Assembly: GCA_003225595.1 (NCBI GenBank)
Contig: QIAR01000161.1
Coordinates: forward strand, 1-7,127
Source: Acidobacteriota bacterium
GTDB lineage: Bacteria > Acidobacteriota > Terriglobia > Terriglobales > Acidobacteriaceae
Length of the DNA stretch: 7,127 bases
Direction of reading: 5' to 3'
In this document: one piece after another, positions 1-5,647 of the stretch
How the letters are laid out: every line of letters starts with the position of its first letter
How positions within the stretch are numbered: position 1 is the first letter of the stretch
The notes under the pieces: model-generated
What the model was told of the DNA's origin: nothing
Seen by the model: the letters and a program-made list of their open reading frames with translations, nothing else
Databases searched by the model: none
Program-made: the position numbers and the translations under genes

Positions 1-1026
1 CGCGGCCAGTAACCCAAACATCGTGGCGCCGCCTCGAGGAAAGCGGTCTGCGGCGACACCAAGCGTGGTAGGCCATAGGCAACTGCCTGCCAACCCCACG
101 GCAACGCTGGCGGCGAGAGCCACCGCGGGCGAGGGAGCGAAGCAAGCCAGCAGGAAGAGCACAACGGAAGTCCAGCAGCAACCCAACATCAACCGAATCG
201 AGTCAACTCGGCGGCCGATCAGCCCAGCAGAGATTCGTCCTAGTGCCATGGCGGCTGAGAAGGCGAGCAGCGAAATATTTCCAGTCCACTTTGAGAACCC
301 AAGACTCATCTCCGCGTAAGCGGGCAACCATTGTGCCAGCCCCAACTCCAAGGCCCCTCCAAGAAAGATCGCCACATTGACGGCCACGAATGAAGGATTG
401 CGACAGAGATCGCGCAGCGCTGTCCGCTTGCCCACTTTGTCCGACATGAGCGGCGGCAGATCGACGTTGAGGAACCCGAGGGCCACCAGCAGGGGAACAG
501 AGACAAGAGTCAGGGAAATCGTGCGCCATCCGATGCCCAATCGAAATGCGAACGTACCGACCAGGACCGTGATCACGGTTCCAATGCCATAAAAAGAATG
601 CAACCAGTTCAAAGCGGTTGCGCGATTGTCCGGCTGCAGAGCGGCAATGATCGGACTGAGCACCATGTCCAGAATCCCGGCGCCGAGGCCCATGACGAAC
701 ACCGCAATCAGAACAATGGAATAACCAGGTGAGAAGCCCAGGAGCGCGAGTCCAACACCGATCAACAGGGTTCCGAGGATACTGAACAGCTTGCCTCCCC
801 ATCGATCAGCCAGGGGGCCGGTGAAGAGGATGCCCCCAACCAGCCCGGCAAAGGTGAGGGCGCTGATCCGACCAAGTTGCTCGCCCGTCAGCCCGGCCCT
901 TCCACCAAGATCAACCCGGAGGGTCGTCAGAAAGATTGGCATGAGATTCACCGCAATCGCGAGACACACCATCGCTGCATAGCAAAGCGCAAAGGCATAT
1001 GCGGGATTGGGTGCGCGATTCTTCAT
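1..1026 (-). CDS. MFS transporter, sugar-permease (FHS)-like, C-terminus cut off by window edge
   Basis: This is a polytopic inner-membrane secondary transporter of the major facilitator superfamily. The frame is open from the ATG at 1026 to the left edge, giving 342 residues. A typical member has about 380-420, so the last helices lie outside the window. Visible marks are long hydrophobic helices throughout, the motif-A loop GPLADRWGGK (residues 70-79) after the second helix, and its echo GRISAGLIGRRVD (263-275) in the second half. LNWLHSFYGIG (139-149) resembles the N..H..FG.G signature of fucose-permease-like (FHS) proteins. A loop near 190-210 marks the middle of the protein. The substrate cannot be read from sequence; a sugar or small organic molecule is an inference from the family. 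No strong Shine-Dalgarno precedes the start, and the frame stays open further upstream without a convincing alternative. It follows the zinc-ribbon and FMN-reductase genes on the same strand after 128 bases, so co-transcription is possible but not shown. Confidence 0.93.
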   Translation of the reverse strand, partial: MKNRAPNPAYAFALCYAAMVCLAIAVNLMPIFLTTLRVDLGGRAGLTGEQLGRISALTFAGLVGGILFTGPLADRWGGKLFSILGTLLIGVGLALLGFSPGYSIVLIAVFVMGLGAGILDMVLSPIIAALQPDNRATALNWLHSFYGIGTVITVLVGTFAFRLGIGWRTISLTLVSVPLLVALGFLNVDLPPLMSDKVGKRTALRDLCRNPSFVAVNVAIFLGGALELGLAQWLPAYAEMSLGFSKWTGNISLLAFSAAMALGRISAGLIGRRVDSIRLMLGCCWTSVVLFLLACFAPSPAVALAASVAVGLAGSCLWPTTLGVAADRFPRGGATMFGLLAA

Positions 1027-1154
1027 ACCGATAGCGAAAGAACTGGCCCGGCCCGTGGCGGAACGAGATCCTCGCTCGTGAGATTCAACGAGGAGCAAAA
1101 TGTTCCAGAAGGAGGTGGTGGCACTTGAGGATGTCTGGAGAGCTGCGACGTAGC
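1027..1154. other. Intergenic spacer between zinc-ribbon gene and MFS gene
   Basis: These 128 bases hold no supported gene. A short interrupted repeat (ACGAG...CTCGT near 1065-1081) is too weak to call a terminator. The plus strand carries a strikingly good Shine-Dalgarno-like run, AGAAGGAGGTGG (1107-1118 approximately), placed before a TTG codon at 1125. The frame it would start runs antisense through two well-supported genes, so I do not call a gene there. Confidence 0.4.
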
Positions 1155-1346
1155 CTAGGCATGGCGCGAGGCGCCACCGCCACACTTGGGGCAGGTGTGA
1201 AATTCCTCGATGATTCCGCCCAGGCCCGGATCGGTCTTCCCGGCATCGTCCGCGCCGGCGTTGTACACAATCTTGTCGCAATGGTGGTTCATCTCGACTT
1301 TGCACTGCGAACAAATCATTTTGTCGGTATTAGCCACAGCAACCAT
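1155..1346 (-). CDS. Small zinc-ribbon protein, function unknown
   Basis: This is a 63-residue protein with two cysteine knuckles, CSQC (C12, C15) and CPKC (C52, C55). Between them lie an HHC cluster (H21, H22, C23) and H50. Paired CxxC knuckles are the standard pattern for one structural zinc ion, so it is probably a soluble cytoplasmic zinc-ribbon protein. The core MICSQCKVEMNHH (from residue 10) resembles small uncharacterised bacterial proteins I recall, but no function is known to me. The start is uncertain. The ATG at 1346 has GAGG directly against it, which is too close for a ribosome site, whereas the GTG at 1337 sits about 9 bases after the same GAGG. The ATG ten codons in is a third option. 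It lies 15 bases after the FMN-reductase stop, so it is probably in one transcript with it. Partner, nucleic-acid or redox roles are all open. Confidence 0.8.
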   Translation of the reverse strand: MVAVANTDKMICSQCKVEMNHHCDKIVYNAGADDAGKTDPGLGGIIEEFHTCPKCGGGASRHA

Positions 1347-1361
1347 CCTCGGCTGTTGAGA

Positions 1362-1931
1362 TCAGTCCAGAGCTATCTGTTCGCGCCCCTGGCGCAGTGT
1401 CTTTGCCATCCAAATGAGTTCCTTCAGAAACTTATCAATGCGCCGGATGTAGGACTCGTCGAGGAGTTTGCCGTCCTCGGCAAACACCTTCTGCACACTT
1501 GAGAAATTTACATCCCAGAAGATCGTAACCAGCCCGATCTCACGCATTACAGGGAGCAGATTTTGAATCACCCGCGTCCCGCCGAACGGCCCCGCCGACA
1601 CCCCGACGATCCCGACAGCCTTATGAATGTATTCTTTGAGACAACTATCCAGTACATGCTTCAGAAGACCGGAGTATCCGTGGTTGTACTCCGGCGACAC
1701 GACGACCAAGGCATCCGCCTTGTTCATCTTGGCAGAAAAGTCGGCTTGCTTGATGGCCTCACCCGCATCGTTTGTGGGTAGTGGAAGCTTTGCGATATCG
1801 ATGAGGTCGGTCTCGACGCCTGCACGCTTACCCAGTTCCCCGGTAACCAGCCGAGCGGCGTGCAGGCTCATCCTGCCCATCCTGGCTGTACCCAAGATCA
1901 CAGGGATGAACAAAGGACGGCCTGTTTCCAT
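1362..1931 (-). CDS. NADPH-dependent FMN reductase family protein
   Basis: This is a 189-residue flavodoxin-fold protein of the NADPH-dependent FMN reductase/azoreductase-like family. Such proteins are soluble cytoplasmic flavoproteins that pass electrons from NAD(P)H via FMN to quinones, azo compounds, chromate or free flavin. The N-terminal strand VILGTARMGRMS (11-22) is the phosphate-binding loop for FMN. SPEYNHGYSGLLKHVLD (79-95) is the family signature contacting the flavin ring. GVSAGPFGGTR (110-120) forms the third flavin loop. The length is normal for the family. The start is well supported: AAAGGAG (1945 down to 1939) lies 7 bases before the ATG. The physiological substrate cannot be deduced. 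The downstream zinc-ribbon gene follows closely, and the MFS gene lies on the same strand, so a detoxification or redox-stress unit is an inference only. Confidence 0.93.
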   Translation of the reverse strand: METGRPLFIPVILGTARMGRMSLHAARLVTGELGKRAGVETDLIDIAKLPLPTNDAGEAIKQADFSAKMNKADALVVVSPEYNHGYSGLLKHVLDSCLKEYIHKAVGIVGVSAGPFGGTRVIQNLLPVMREIGLVTIFWDVNFSSVQKVFAEDGKLLDESYIRRIDKFLKELIWMAKTLRQGREQIALD

Positions 1932-1938
1932 GACCCAG

Positions 1939-1945
1939 CTCCTTT
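1939..1945 (-). promoter_or_regulatory. Ribosome binding site of the FMN reductase gene
   Basis: AAAGGAG on the minus strand lies 7 bases before the ATG at 1931. It is one of the clearest Shine-Dalgarno sequences in the window and it fixes the start of the gene. Confidence 0.8.
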
Positions 1946-2053
1946 AGGCGATAGAGACCGATGCTCTCTGCAAGCGTAAACTCCGTTACCTGCGAGTGAG
2001 ATTCGTATCGCGGCGAGAAGTGACGAATTTCCAGTCTCCCAGAGAGACCTTAC

Positions 2054-2089
2054 GCTTTGGCGCGCTTGTTACTCGCGGGTCGCCAAAGC
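2054..2089 (+). repeat. Strong inverted repeat (hairpin) just upstream of the VOC gene
   Basis: GCTTTGGCG (2054-2062) is perfectly complementary to CGCCAAAGC (2081-2089). Inside it CGC (2063-2065) can pair with GCG (2074-2076), leaving GGT as a bulge and a 9-base loop. The structure ends 15 bases before the VOC ATG and is followed by a T/A-rich run. It may be an operator or a hairpin in the messenger leader. I cannot tell which. Confidence 0.6.
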
Positions 2090-2104
2090 ATCTTATCCTT
2101 ATAT

Positions 2105-2587
2105 ATGGCTACGGAAAATCTCATTCCCATCGCTGACCTGTTCGAAGCTCATCTCACGGTGAGCGAGCTTGATCGGGCAGTCGCTTTCTACAGGGATCTG
2201 CTAGCTTTGCCACTGGCGCGCATCTTTCCGGAGCGCAAGGTCGCCTTCTTTTGGATTGGAACTCCTGGGAAGGCAATGCTCGGCCTTTGGGAAGCGGGAA
2301 CCATGCCGATGAGTGTCAGCCTTCATGTGGCTTTCCAAGTTGCACTCTCTGATCTGCACGTCGCGCCGGCCCGATTGCAGAAGGCTGGCGTTCAGCCGAG
2401 AGACCTGGCCGGCCTCCCGACTGACGAGCCCGTGGTGCTGGCCTGGATGCCTGCGGCTGCGGTCTACTTCCGTGACCCGGACAATAACCTGCTGGAGTTC
2501 ATCACGATGCTGCCGGATCCGCCGAGGCCCGATCTAGGCGTTCTGCCCTGGAGTGCTTGGCTGCGCCGAACTCCACCGAGCGCCTGA
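2105..2587 (+). CDS. Glyoxalase/VOC-fold metalloprotein, function unassigned
   Basis: This is a 160-residue protein with the vicinal-oxygen-chelate fold, made of two paired modules (about 11-63 and 71-133). The first opens with EAHLTVSELDRAVAFYRDLL, the typical strand-helix start of glyoxalase and fosfomycin-resistance-like proteins. Likely metal ligands are H16, H74 and E131. The closing YFRDPDNNLLEF (121-132) is the family hallmark. Members include glyoxalase I, extradiol dioxygenases, FosA-type thiol transferases and bleomycin-binding proteins. Nothing here selects among these. The ATG at 2105 is chosen because the fold begins right after it. A TTG at 2057 in the same frame would add 16 residues encoded across the upstream inverted repeat and is less likely. 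No Shine-Dalgarno precedes the ATG, so the messenger may be leaderless or the site weak. Its end faces the convergent HXXEE gene 20 bases away. Confidence 0.88.
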   Translation: MATENLIPIADLFEAHLTVSELDRAVAFYRDLLALPLARIFPERKVAFFWIGTPGKAMLGLWEAGTMPMSVSLHVAFQVALSDLHVAPARLQKAGVQPRDLAGLPTDEPVVLAWMPAAAVYFRDPDNNLLEFITMLPDPPRPDLGVLPWSAWLRRTPPSA

Positions 2588-2588
2588 C

Positions 2589-2605
2589 CTCGGAAACCTT
2601 CCGAG
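2589..2605. terminator. Bidirectional terminator-like hairpin between convergent genes
   Basis: CTCGGAA (2589-2595), a 3-base loop and TTCCGAG (2599-2605) form a perfect 7-bp stem. It fills nearly all of the 20-base gap between two convergent stop codons. Its position fits a shared terminator. It lacks a T-run on either side, so a classic intrinsic mechanism is not certain. Confidence 0.55.
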
Positions 2606-2607
2606 CC

Positions 2608-3129
2608 TCACGTCGTGCGACGATGTGATGGGAGCTTTACGCCGAACACACTCGTGGCTACGTCCGCTGTGTGAATTACCCCAGCGATCAAGAATGCCAC
2701 CACACCAAGCGTATTGGTCAGCAGGCCCTCTCGATAAGCGAGTTGGCTGAGGTACCAATACAGCGGCGGATACACAAGCAGAGCTGTGATGAGGCCCGGA
2801 CAATAAACACCAGAGAACGCGGTTGCGCCCACGTGGAACAGGCTGTTCAACACACTCTCCGACAGGCAGAGAGCAAAGAAGAGGAAAACGATGTAGCGGT
2901 TCGGGAAAATCGAAGCCAGCGCGCAGAAGGCAATCGCGAACACCATTCCGAGTCCGTGAATCCGCCGCCATCGTTGATGCGTGTAACCATGCAACGCGTA
3001 CTTGCTTGCCCAGTCGGCGAAGTGGGGAGCTTCTTCGAGGAAGTGAAGCGCAGTCGCCAACGGAAAAGGCCAAACCGCCTGATGGAAGGGCAAACCTCGC
3101 AGCAATTCAACAAGGCGATTGATATCCAT
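2608..3129 (-). CDS. HXXEE-domain integral membrane protein
   Basis: This 173-residue polytopic membrane protein matches the HXXEE family by its motifs. H29-F-L-E32-E33 lies in the first helical region, followed by H36. NSLFH gives N95 and H99, SGVYCPG lies at 106-112, and H153 sits in the last helix. Hydrophobic segments lie near 57-76, 79-100, 113-131 and 139-156. The conserved polar residues within membrane helices have led to the idea that the family contains metal-dependent membrane enzymes, but no reaction is established to my knowledge. The start is firm: GGAG on the minus strand (3139-3136) lies 6 bases before the ATG, inside the last codons of the upstream protease gene. The two genes are separated by only 2 bases, so translation is very probably coupled. 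The protein may be a target, partner or membrane anchor for the protease; this is inference. Confidence 0.87.
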   Translation of the reverse strand: MDINRLVELLRGLPFHQAVWPFPLATALHFLEEAPHFADWASKYALHGYTHQRWRRIHGLGMVFAIAFCALASIFPNRYIVFLFFALCLSESVLNSLFHVGATAFSGVYCPGLITALLVYPPLYWYLSQLAYREGLLTNTLGVVAFLIAGVIHTADVATSVFGVKLPSHRRTT

Positions 3130-3131
3130 TC

Positions 3132-4784
3132 CTAGCTCCGAATCTGCGTTGTGCCAATCGACAGCAGCCCGCCATCCTCTGAAAGCCGACTGTGATCATC
3201 CTCTGGAACCACCACGGCACTATTCAGGCCTCCGAGACTGTCGGGCGCCTTGCGTGGATTGTTGGGATCATCGAGCCAGCGTTGGCCGTCGAGCAGGAAC
3301 TTGTAGGTATATCTCCCGGCGGACAGATGCACAGGTAATGTTCGCCAGTATCCCGGCTCGACGGAGGTGGCCACGATCCCTGGCGTGCGCCAATCATCCC
3401 AGCTTCCCAGCACCTGCACGCTCGAAGCGGCATGCTCGTGCAACGAGAACGTGATTCCCTCGGGCGACAGACGTGGAGAGTCTTTCGGGCTGGCGTCCCG
3501 GCTATGCCGCTCTGCCAATGCGCGTGCCACCGCTTGCCCAGGGGCCACTGCTCCCGCGCCTTGGCGTTCGCGATCGGCGCCTGGGATGACGTGAGCAGTG
3601 TCCTTCAACACATCTCGCACTAACAGCGGACTAAGCGCGGGATTGGCTTCGAGAAGGCAAGCAATGCAACTGGCAACGATCGGCGCTGCAAAACTGGTGC
3701 CCTCCACGTGCTGATAGTGCGGAGTGATCAGTTTCAAATCTGCAATGCGCCCATTGGCGACTGGATCCCTTTGCTTACGCCGAACAAACAGATCTCGCGC
3801 TTCCTCGGCAACCGAGGTATTGGGAAGCACAGGTGCCGCTACCCAGATGCTTGGCGCTACCAAGTCGGGCTTAGGCACCTCATTGCTGGCGCTGCCGTAG
3901 TTGCTGTGCCAGAGGGCAATTTCATCGTGGCTGAAAGTGTTCTTGTCATCAATTCCGCCCACCGTTAGGGCTCGAGGAGCGGTGGCTGGAGGCAATAGAG
4001 TCCGTTGACCATCGTTGCCCGAGGCAGCCACCACACTGACGCCTGCTTGCACCAATGCCGCCACCGCTTCATCCACGGTGTTTCCGGCCAGTGGTGATAC
4101 TGGGTCGCCGCTCACCGACAGGCTGACGATCCGGATTCCGAGTTCGGGACCGCATTTCAGAATCCAATCCAGCGCGCGGTGAATGCTGGCACTGGAAATG
4201 TGCCCGCCCGAGTCACGCACCTGAATGAGAACCAACTCGGCCGCATGGGCCAGCCCAGAATAAAGGCCGTGGCTCAGAAAGCCGTTGCCCGCCGCCACCG
4301 TGCTGGTCATTGTGCCGTGCCATTGCCAATCGCGCGTACCGTCCCGGTCGGGCCAGGTGGGCGTGTCTTCCGGTTCAAAACGGAATGCAGATACAGGATC
4401 ATGTGTGGCGTCAGCCCAAGCACGAATGCGGTTTCGCGGCTGCACTAGATCGGGATGCGGATAGAAGCCGGCGTCCACGAGTGCGATGGTTACGCCTTTG
4501 CCGGAGAATCGGGGATCGGCGTGCAGGCGGAGGCGGGTCGGCAGTACCCCGAAGGCAGCCTCTGCATCGAGCGGCCATACCGTCTGAATCGCTTCATGAA
4601 GGGCCGCATCTCCCTTGGTTAGTAGCGTTCGCAGCAGGTTTTGTTGAACGCAAGCCGGACAGGCACCGTCCTCGCGATCCCAATAGGGATACCATTTGGC
4701 TTCGGCCAGCAGTGCTTTACTCGCGGATTCCCCGCACACCGAGCATCGTCCGGGCGTGTTCGTTGACTGATAATTCTCAGGCAT
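3132..4784 (-). CDS. Subtilisin-like (S8) serine protease with N-terminal CxxC pair and C-terminal glycogen-binding domain
   Basis: This is a 550-residue serine protease of the subtilase family with added domains. Residues 14-45 hold two knuckles, CSVC (C14, C17) and CPAC (C42, C45), which probably bind zinc. The peptidase domain spans about 90-425. Asp104 lies in ALVDAG, His156 in WHGTM, the oxyanion Asn257 in AASGND and Ser364 in GTSFAAP, so the catalytic set is complete. Residues about 443-527 match the AMPK/isoamylase-N (CBM48-like) fold: GSWDDW, a Trp at 480, GRYTYKFLLDG, DDPNNP and a closing GGLNSAVVV. No signal peptide is visible, so a cytoplasmic location is likely, unlike most secreted subtilases. 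No clear inhibitory pro-peptide is seen. Start choice: the ATG at 4784 precedes the cysteine region. The ATG at 4886 would add 34 residues and nearly abut the divergent gene; neither has a strong ribosome site. It is coupled to the HXXEE gene downstream. Confidence 0.93.
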   Translation of the reverse strand: MPENYQSTNTPGRCSVCGESASKALLAEAKWYPYWDREDGACPACVQQNLLRTLLTKGDAALHEAIQTVWPLDAEAAFGVLPTRLRLHADPRFSGKGVTIALVDAGFYPHPDLVQPRNRIRAWADATHDPVSAFRFEPEDTPTWPDRDGTRDWQWHGTMTSTVAAGNGFLSHGLYSGLAHAAELVLIQVRDSGGHISSASIHRALDWILKCGPELGIRIVSLSVSGDPVSPLAGNTVDEAVAALVQAGVSVVAASGNDGQRTLLPPATAPRALTVGGIDDKNTFSHDEIALWHSNYGSASNEVPKPDLVAPSIWVAAPVLPNTSVAEEARDLFVRRKQRDPVANGRIADLKLITPHYQHVEGTSFAAPIVASCIACLLEANPALSPLLVRDVLKDTAHVIPGADRERQGAGAVAPGQAVARALAERHSRDASPKDSPRLSPEGITFSLHEHAASSVQVLGSWDDWRTPGIVATSVEPGYWRTLPVHLSAGRYTYKFLLDGQRWLDDPNNPRKAPDSLGGLNSAVVVPEDDHSRLSEDGGLLSIGTTQIRS

Positions 4785-4898
4785 CGTCCGATGGGATGCC
4801 GGTTGGGAGAGATAGTTTCGTTGCAGCCATAGGGTCGCGTCTGCAGCGACGGCAAGAGGGCCGTCACTTTCTGTCCATTCAGGCATCCCACAGCCGAT
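4785..4898. promoter_or_regulatory. Divergent promoter region with overlapping inverted repeats
   Basis: These 114 bases lie between the divergent protease and DUF1622-like genes and should hold both promoters. I see no convincing -35/-10 pairs. GTCGC (4834-4838) pairs with GCGAC (4846-4850), and GACGGC (4848-4853) pairs with GCCGTC (4860-4865). The two share bases 4848-4850, so the hairpins exclude each other. If the protease starts at 4886 this region is partly coding instead. Confidence 0.4.
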
Positions 4899-5264
4899 AT
4901 GGAATTCATCGTCACTCGCGTGCTTGGTCTCCTGGCAACCATAGTCGACGCCAGCACCGGGGCCGCCATTGGTGTGGGTGTTCTGGCGGCCTTGGTCAGA
5001 ACAGCCAAGCTCGGCTTCCGTCCTGGCGCAAGCCTGGACTCTTCCATGTCTGAGATTCGAATCACGCTCGGCCGGTGGCTTGCGTTCGCTCTGGAATTGG
5101 CACTGGCAGCCGACATCCTGCGTACGGTGATGATCCCTAAGTGGGACGAAATCGGCAAGCTGGGAGCAATTGTCGTGCTTCGGACCGTCCTGAACTATTT
5201 TCTTGAACGCGAGATTGGACAAGAGCAGAAGAAGGCCGAGTATGTCCTTGAATCCGCTGCTTGA
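4899..5264 (+). CDS. DUF1622-type small membrane protein
   Basis: This 121-residue protein of unknown function has three hydrophobic segments (about 3-33, 57-75 and 88-102) and a charged C-terminal tail. The pattern RxxLGRWLAFALELALAADILRT, split by a short loop with W82 and then VVLRTVLNYFLERE, is what I recall for the DUF1622 family of small inner-membrane proteins. No biochemical role is known to me. The ATG at 4899 starts directly at the first helix; there is no clear Shine-Dalgarno. The gene diverges from the protease gene, and its last 23 bases overlap the next gene, which encodes a similar protein. The two may form a heteromeric membrane complex, which is inference. Confidence 0.85.
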   Translation: MEFIVTRVLGLLATIVDASTGAAIGVGVLAALVRTAKLGFRPGASLDSSMSEIRITLGRWLAFALELALAADILRTVMIPKWDEIGKLGAIVVLRTVLNYFLEREIGQEQKKAEYVLESAA

Positions 5265-5559
5265 TTTCTCCTGGTGGGGATTGGCGCTTCAACTAATGAG
5301 CGCCGTCGTCATTACCGGATTCATCGCAGCGGCGATGGTCTCTTTGGGTCTCGGCCGGGGCGTTTTGCGAGCGAGACTGCTGGTGGCGGAAGGAGTGATC
5401 GGCGGCCTCGGCGTGATGACAGCGGCCACTCTGTTGCGCACAATCGGGCTTCGCACCTGGCACCAGATTCTGATATTCACGCTCGTACTTTCCCTGCGCA
5501 TCCTGCTGAAGAAGCTGTTTGTGTGGGAGAAACGGCGCCTCCTCGAAAATCCAGCTTGA
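5242..5559 (+). CDS. Second small membrane protein, diverged paralogue of the DUF1622-type neighbour
   Basis: This 105-residue membrane protein begins with a hydrophobic stretch (about 10-36), followed by helices near 48-63 and 76-93 and a basic/acidic tail. Its second half aligns without gaps to the preceding protein at a constant offset of 9. A61-A62, L65-R66-T67, W73, L85-R86 and E96 match A70-A71, L74-R75-T76, W82, L94-R95 and E105 there. That makes it a probable diverged duplicate. The ATG at 5242 is preferred because GAAGG (5231-5235) lies 6 bases upstream. A TTG start at 5203 would add 13 polar residues ahead of the helix. It overlaps the upstream gene by 23 bases in another frame, which implies translational coupling. 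No function is known. Confidence 0.8.
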   Translation: MSLNPLLDFSWWGLALQLMSAVVITGFIAAAMVSLGLGRGVLRARLLVAEGVIGGLGVMTAATLLRTIGLRTWHQILIFTLVLSLRILLKKLFVWEKRRLLENPA

Positions 5560-5560
5560 T

Positions 5561-5583
5561 GCGGACAACGCCGCCTCTTTTTC
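5561..5583 (+). terminator. Weak terminator-like hairpin with T-run
   Basis: GCGG (5561-5564), a 6-base loop and CCGC (5571-5574) are followed by CTCTTTTTC. The stem is only 4 bp, so it is a marginal intrinsic terminator. Its position, two bases after the stop of the second membrane gene and before the SDR gene, fits that role. Confidence 0.35.
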
Positions 5584-5647
5584 GACAAGCGGTCCGTCAC
5601 CTTTCAGACCTGTCGGAATCTGATGGCCAGTGAGATGGGAGCACTCG

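Larger units (their letters stand above)
1932..2104. promoter_or_regulatory. Divergent promoter region between FMN reductase and VOC genes
   Basis: This 173-base gap separates two genes transcribed away from each other, so it must hold promoters for both. I cannot assign convincing -35/-10 pairs by eye. It is rich in symmetry. AAGCGTAA (1972-1979) is matched by its inverse TTACGCTT (2050-2057). ATTCGT (2001-2006) pairs with ACGAAT (2023-2028). GTCTC (2034-2038) pairs with GAGAC (2044-2048). A strong 9-bp inverted repeat lies at 2054-2089. Some of these may be operators for a local regulator, but no regulator gene is in the window. Confidence 0.5.

Noticed and set aside
203..802. Minus-strand frame of 199 codons within the transporter region.
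   Set aside because: It is out of frame with the MFS gene, which shows clear helices and motif A over the same bases.
1100..1118. Minus-strand CACCTCCTTCT, similar to the 3' end of 16S rRNA.
   Set aside because: Only about 11 bases match and no other rRNA sequence surrounds them, so it is not an rRNA fragment or attachment site.
1125..1502. Plus-strand frame of 125 codons from a TTG preceded by a near-perfect Shine-Dalgarno (AAGGAGGTGG).
   Set aside because: It runs antisense through the zinc-ribbon and FMN-reductase genes, whose motifs are clear. Its translation shows no domain and the start is a rare codon, so the ribosome-site match is probably chance.
2611..2622. Second small palindrome CGTCG-TG-CGACG after the convergent hairpin.
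   Set aside because: It lies inside the end of the HXXEE coding sequence, has a 2-base loop and no T-run, so it is not a credible terminator.
2671..3135. Plus-strand frame of 154 codons opposite the HXXEE gene.
   Set aside because: The composition is polar and repetitive with no motif, while the opposite strand encodes all HXXEE hallmarks with a good ribosome site.
4310..5053. Plus-strand frame of 247 codons opposite the protease.
   Set aside because: It is Arg-rich with no domain and is antisense to the catalytic region of the protease. This is typical of shadow frames in GC-rich coding DNA.
4785..5222. N-terminal extension of the protease frame by up to 146 residues to an ATG at 5222.
   Set aside because: The extension is antisense to the DUF1622-type gene, is low in hydrophobic structure and resembles no domain. 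It is an open shadow frame.
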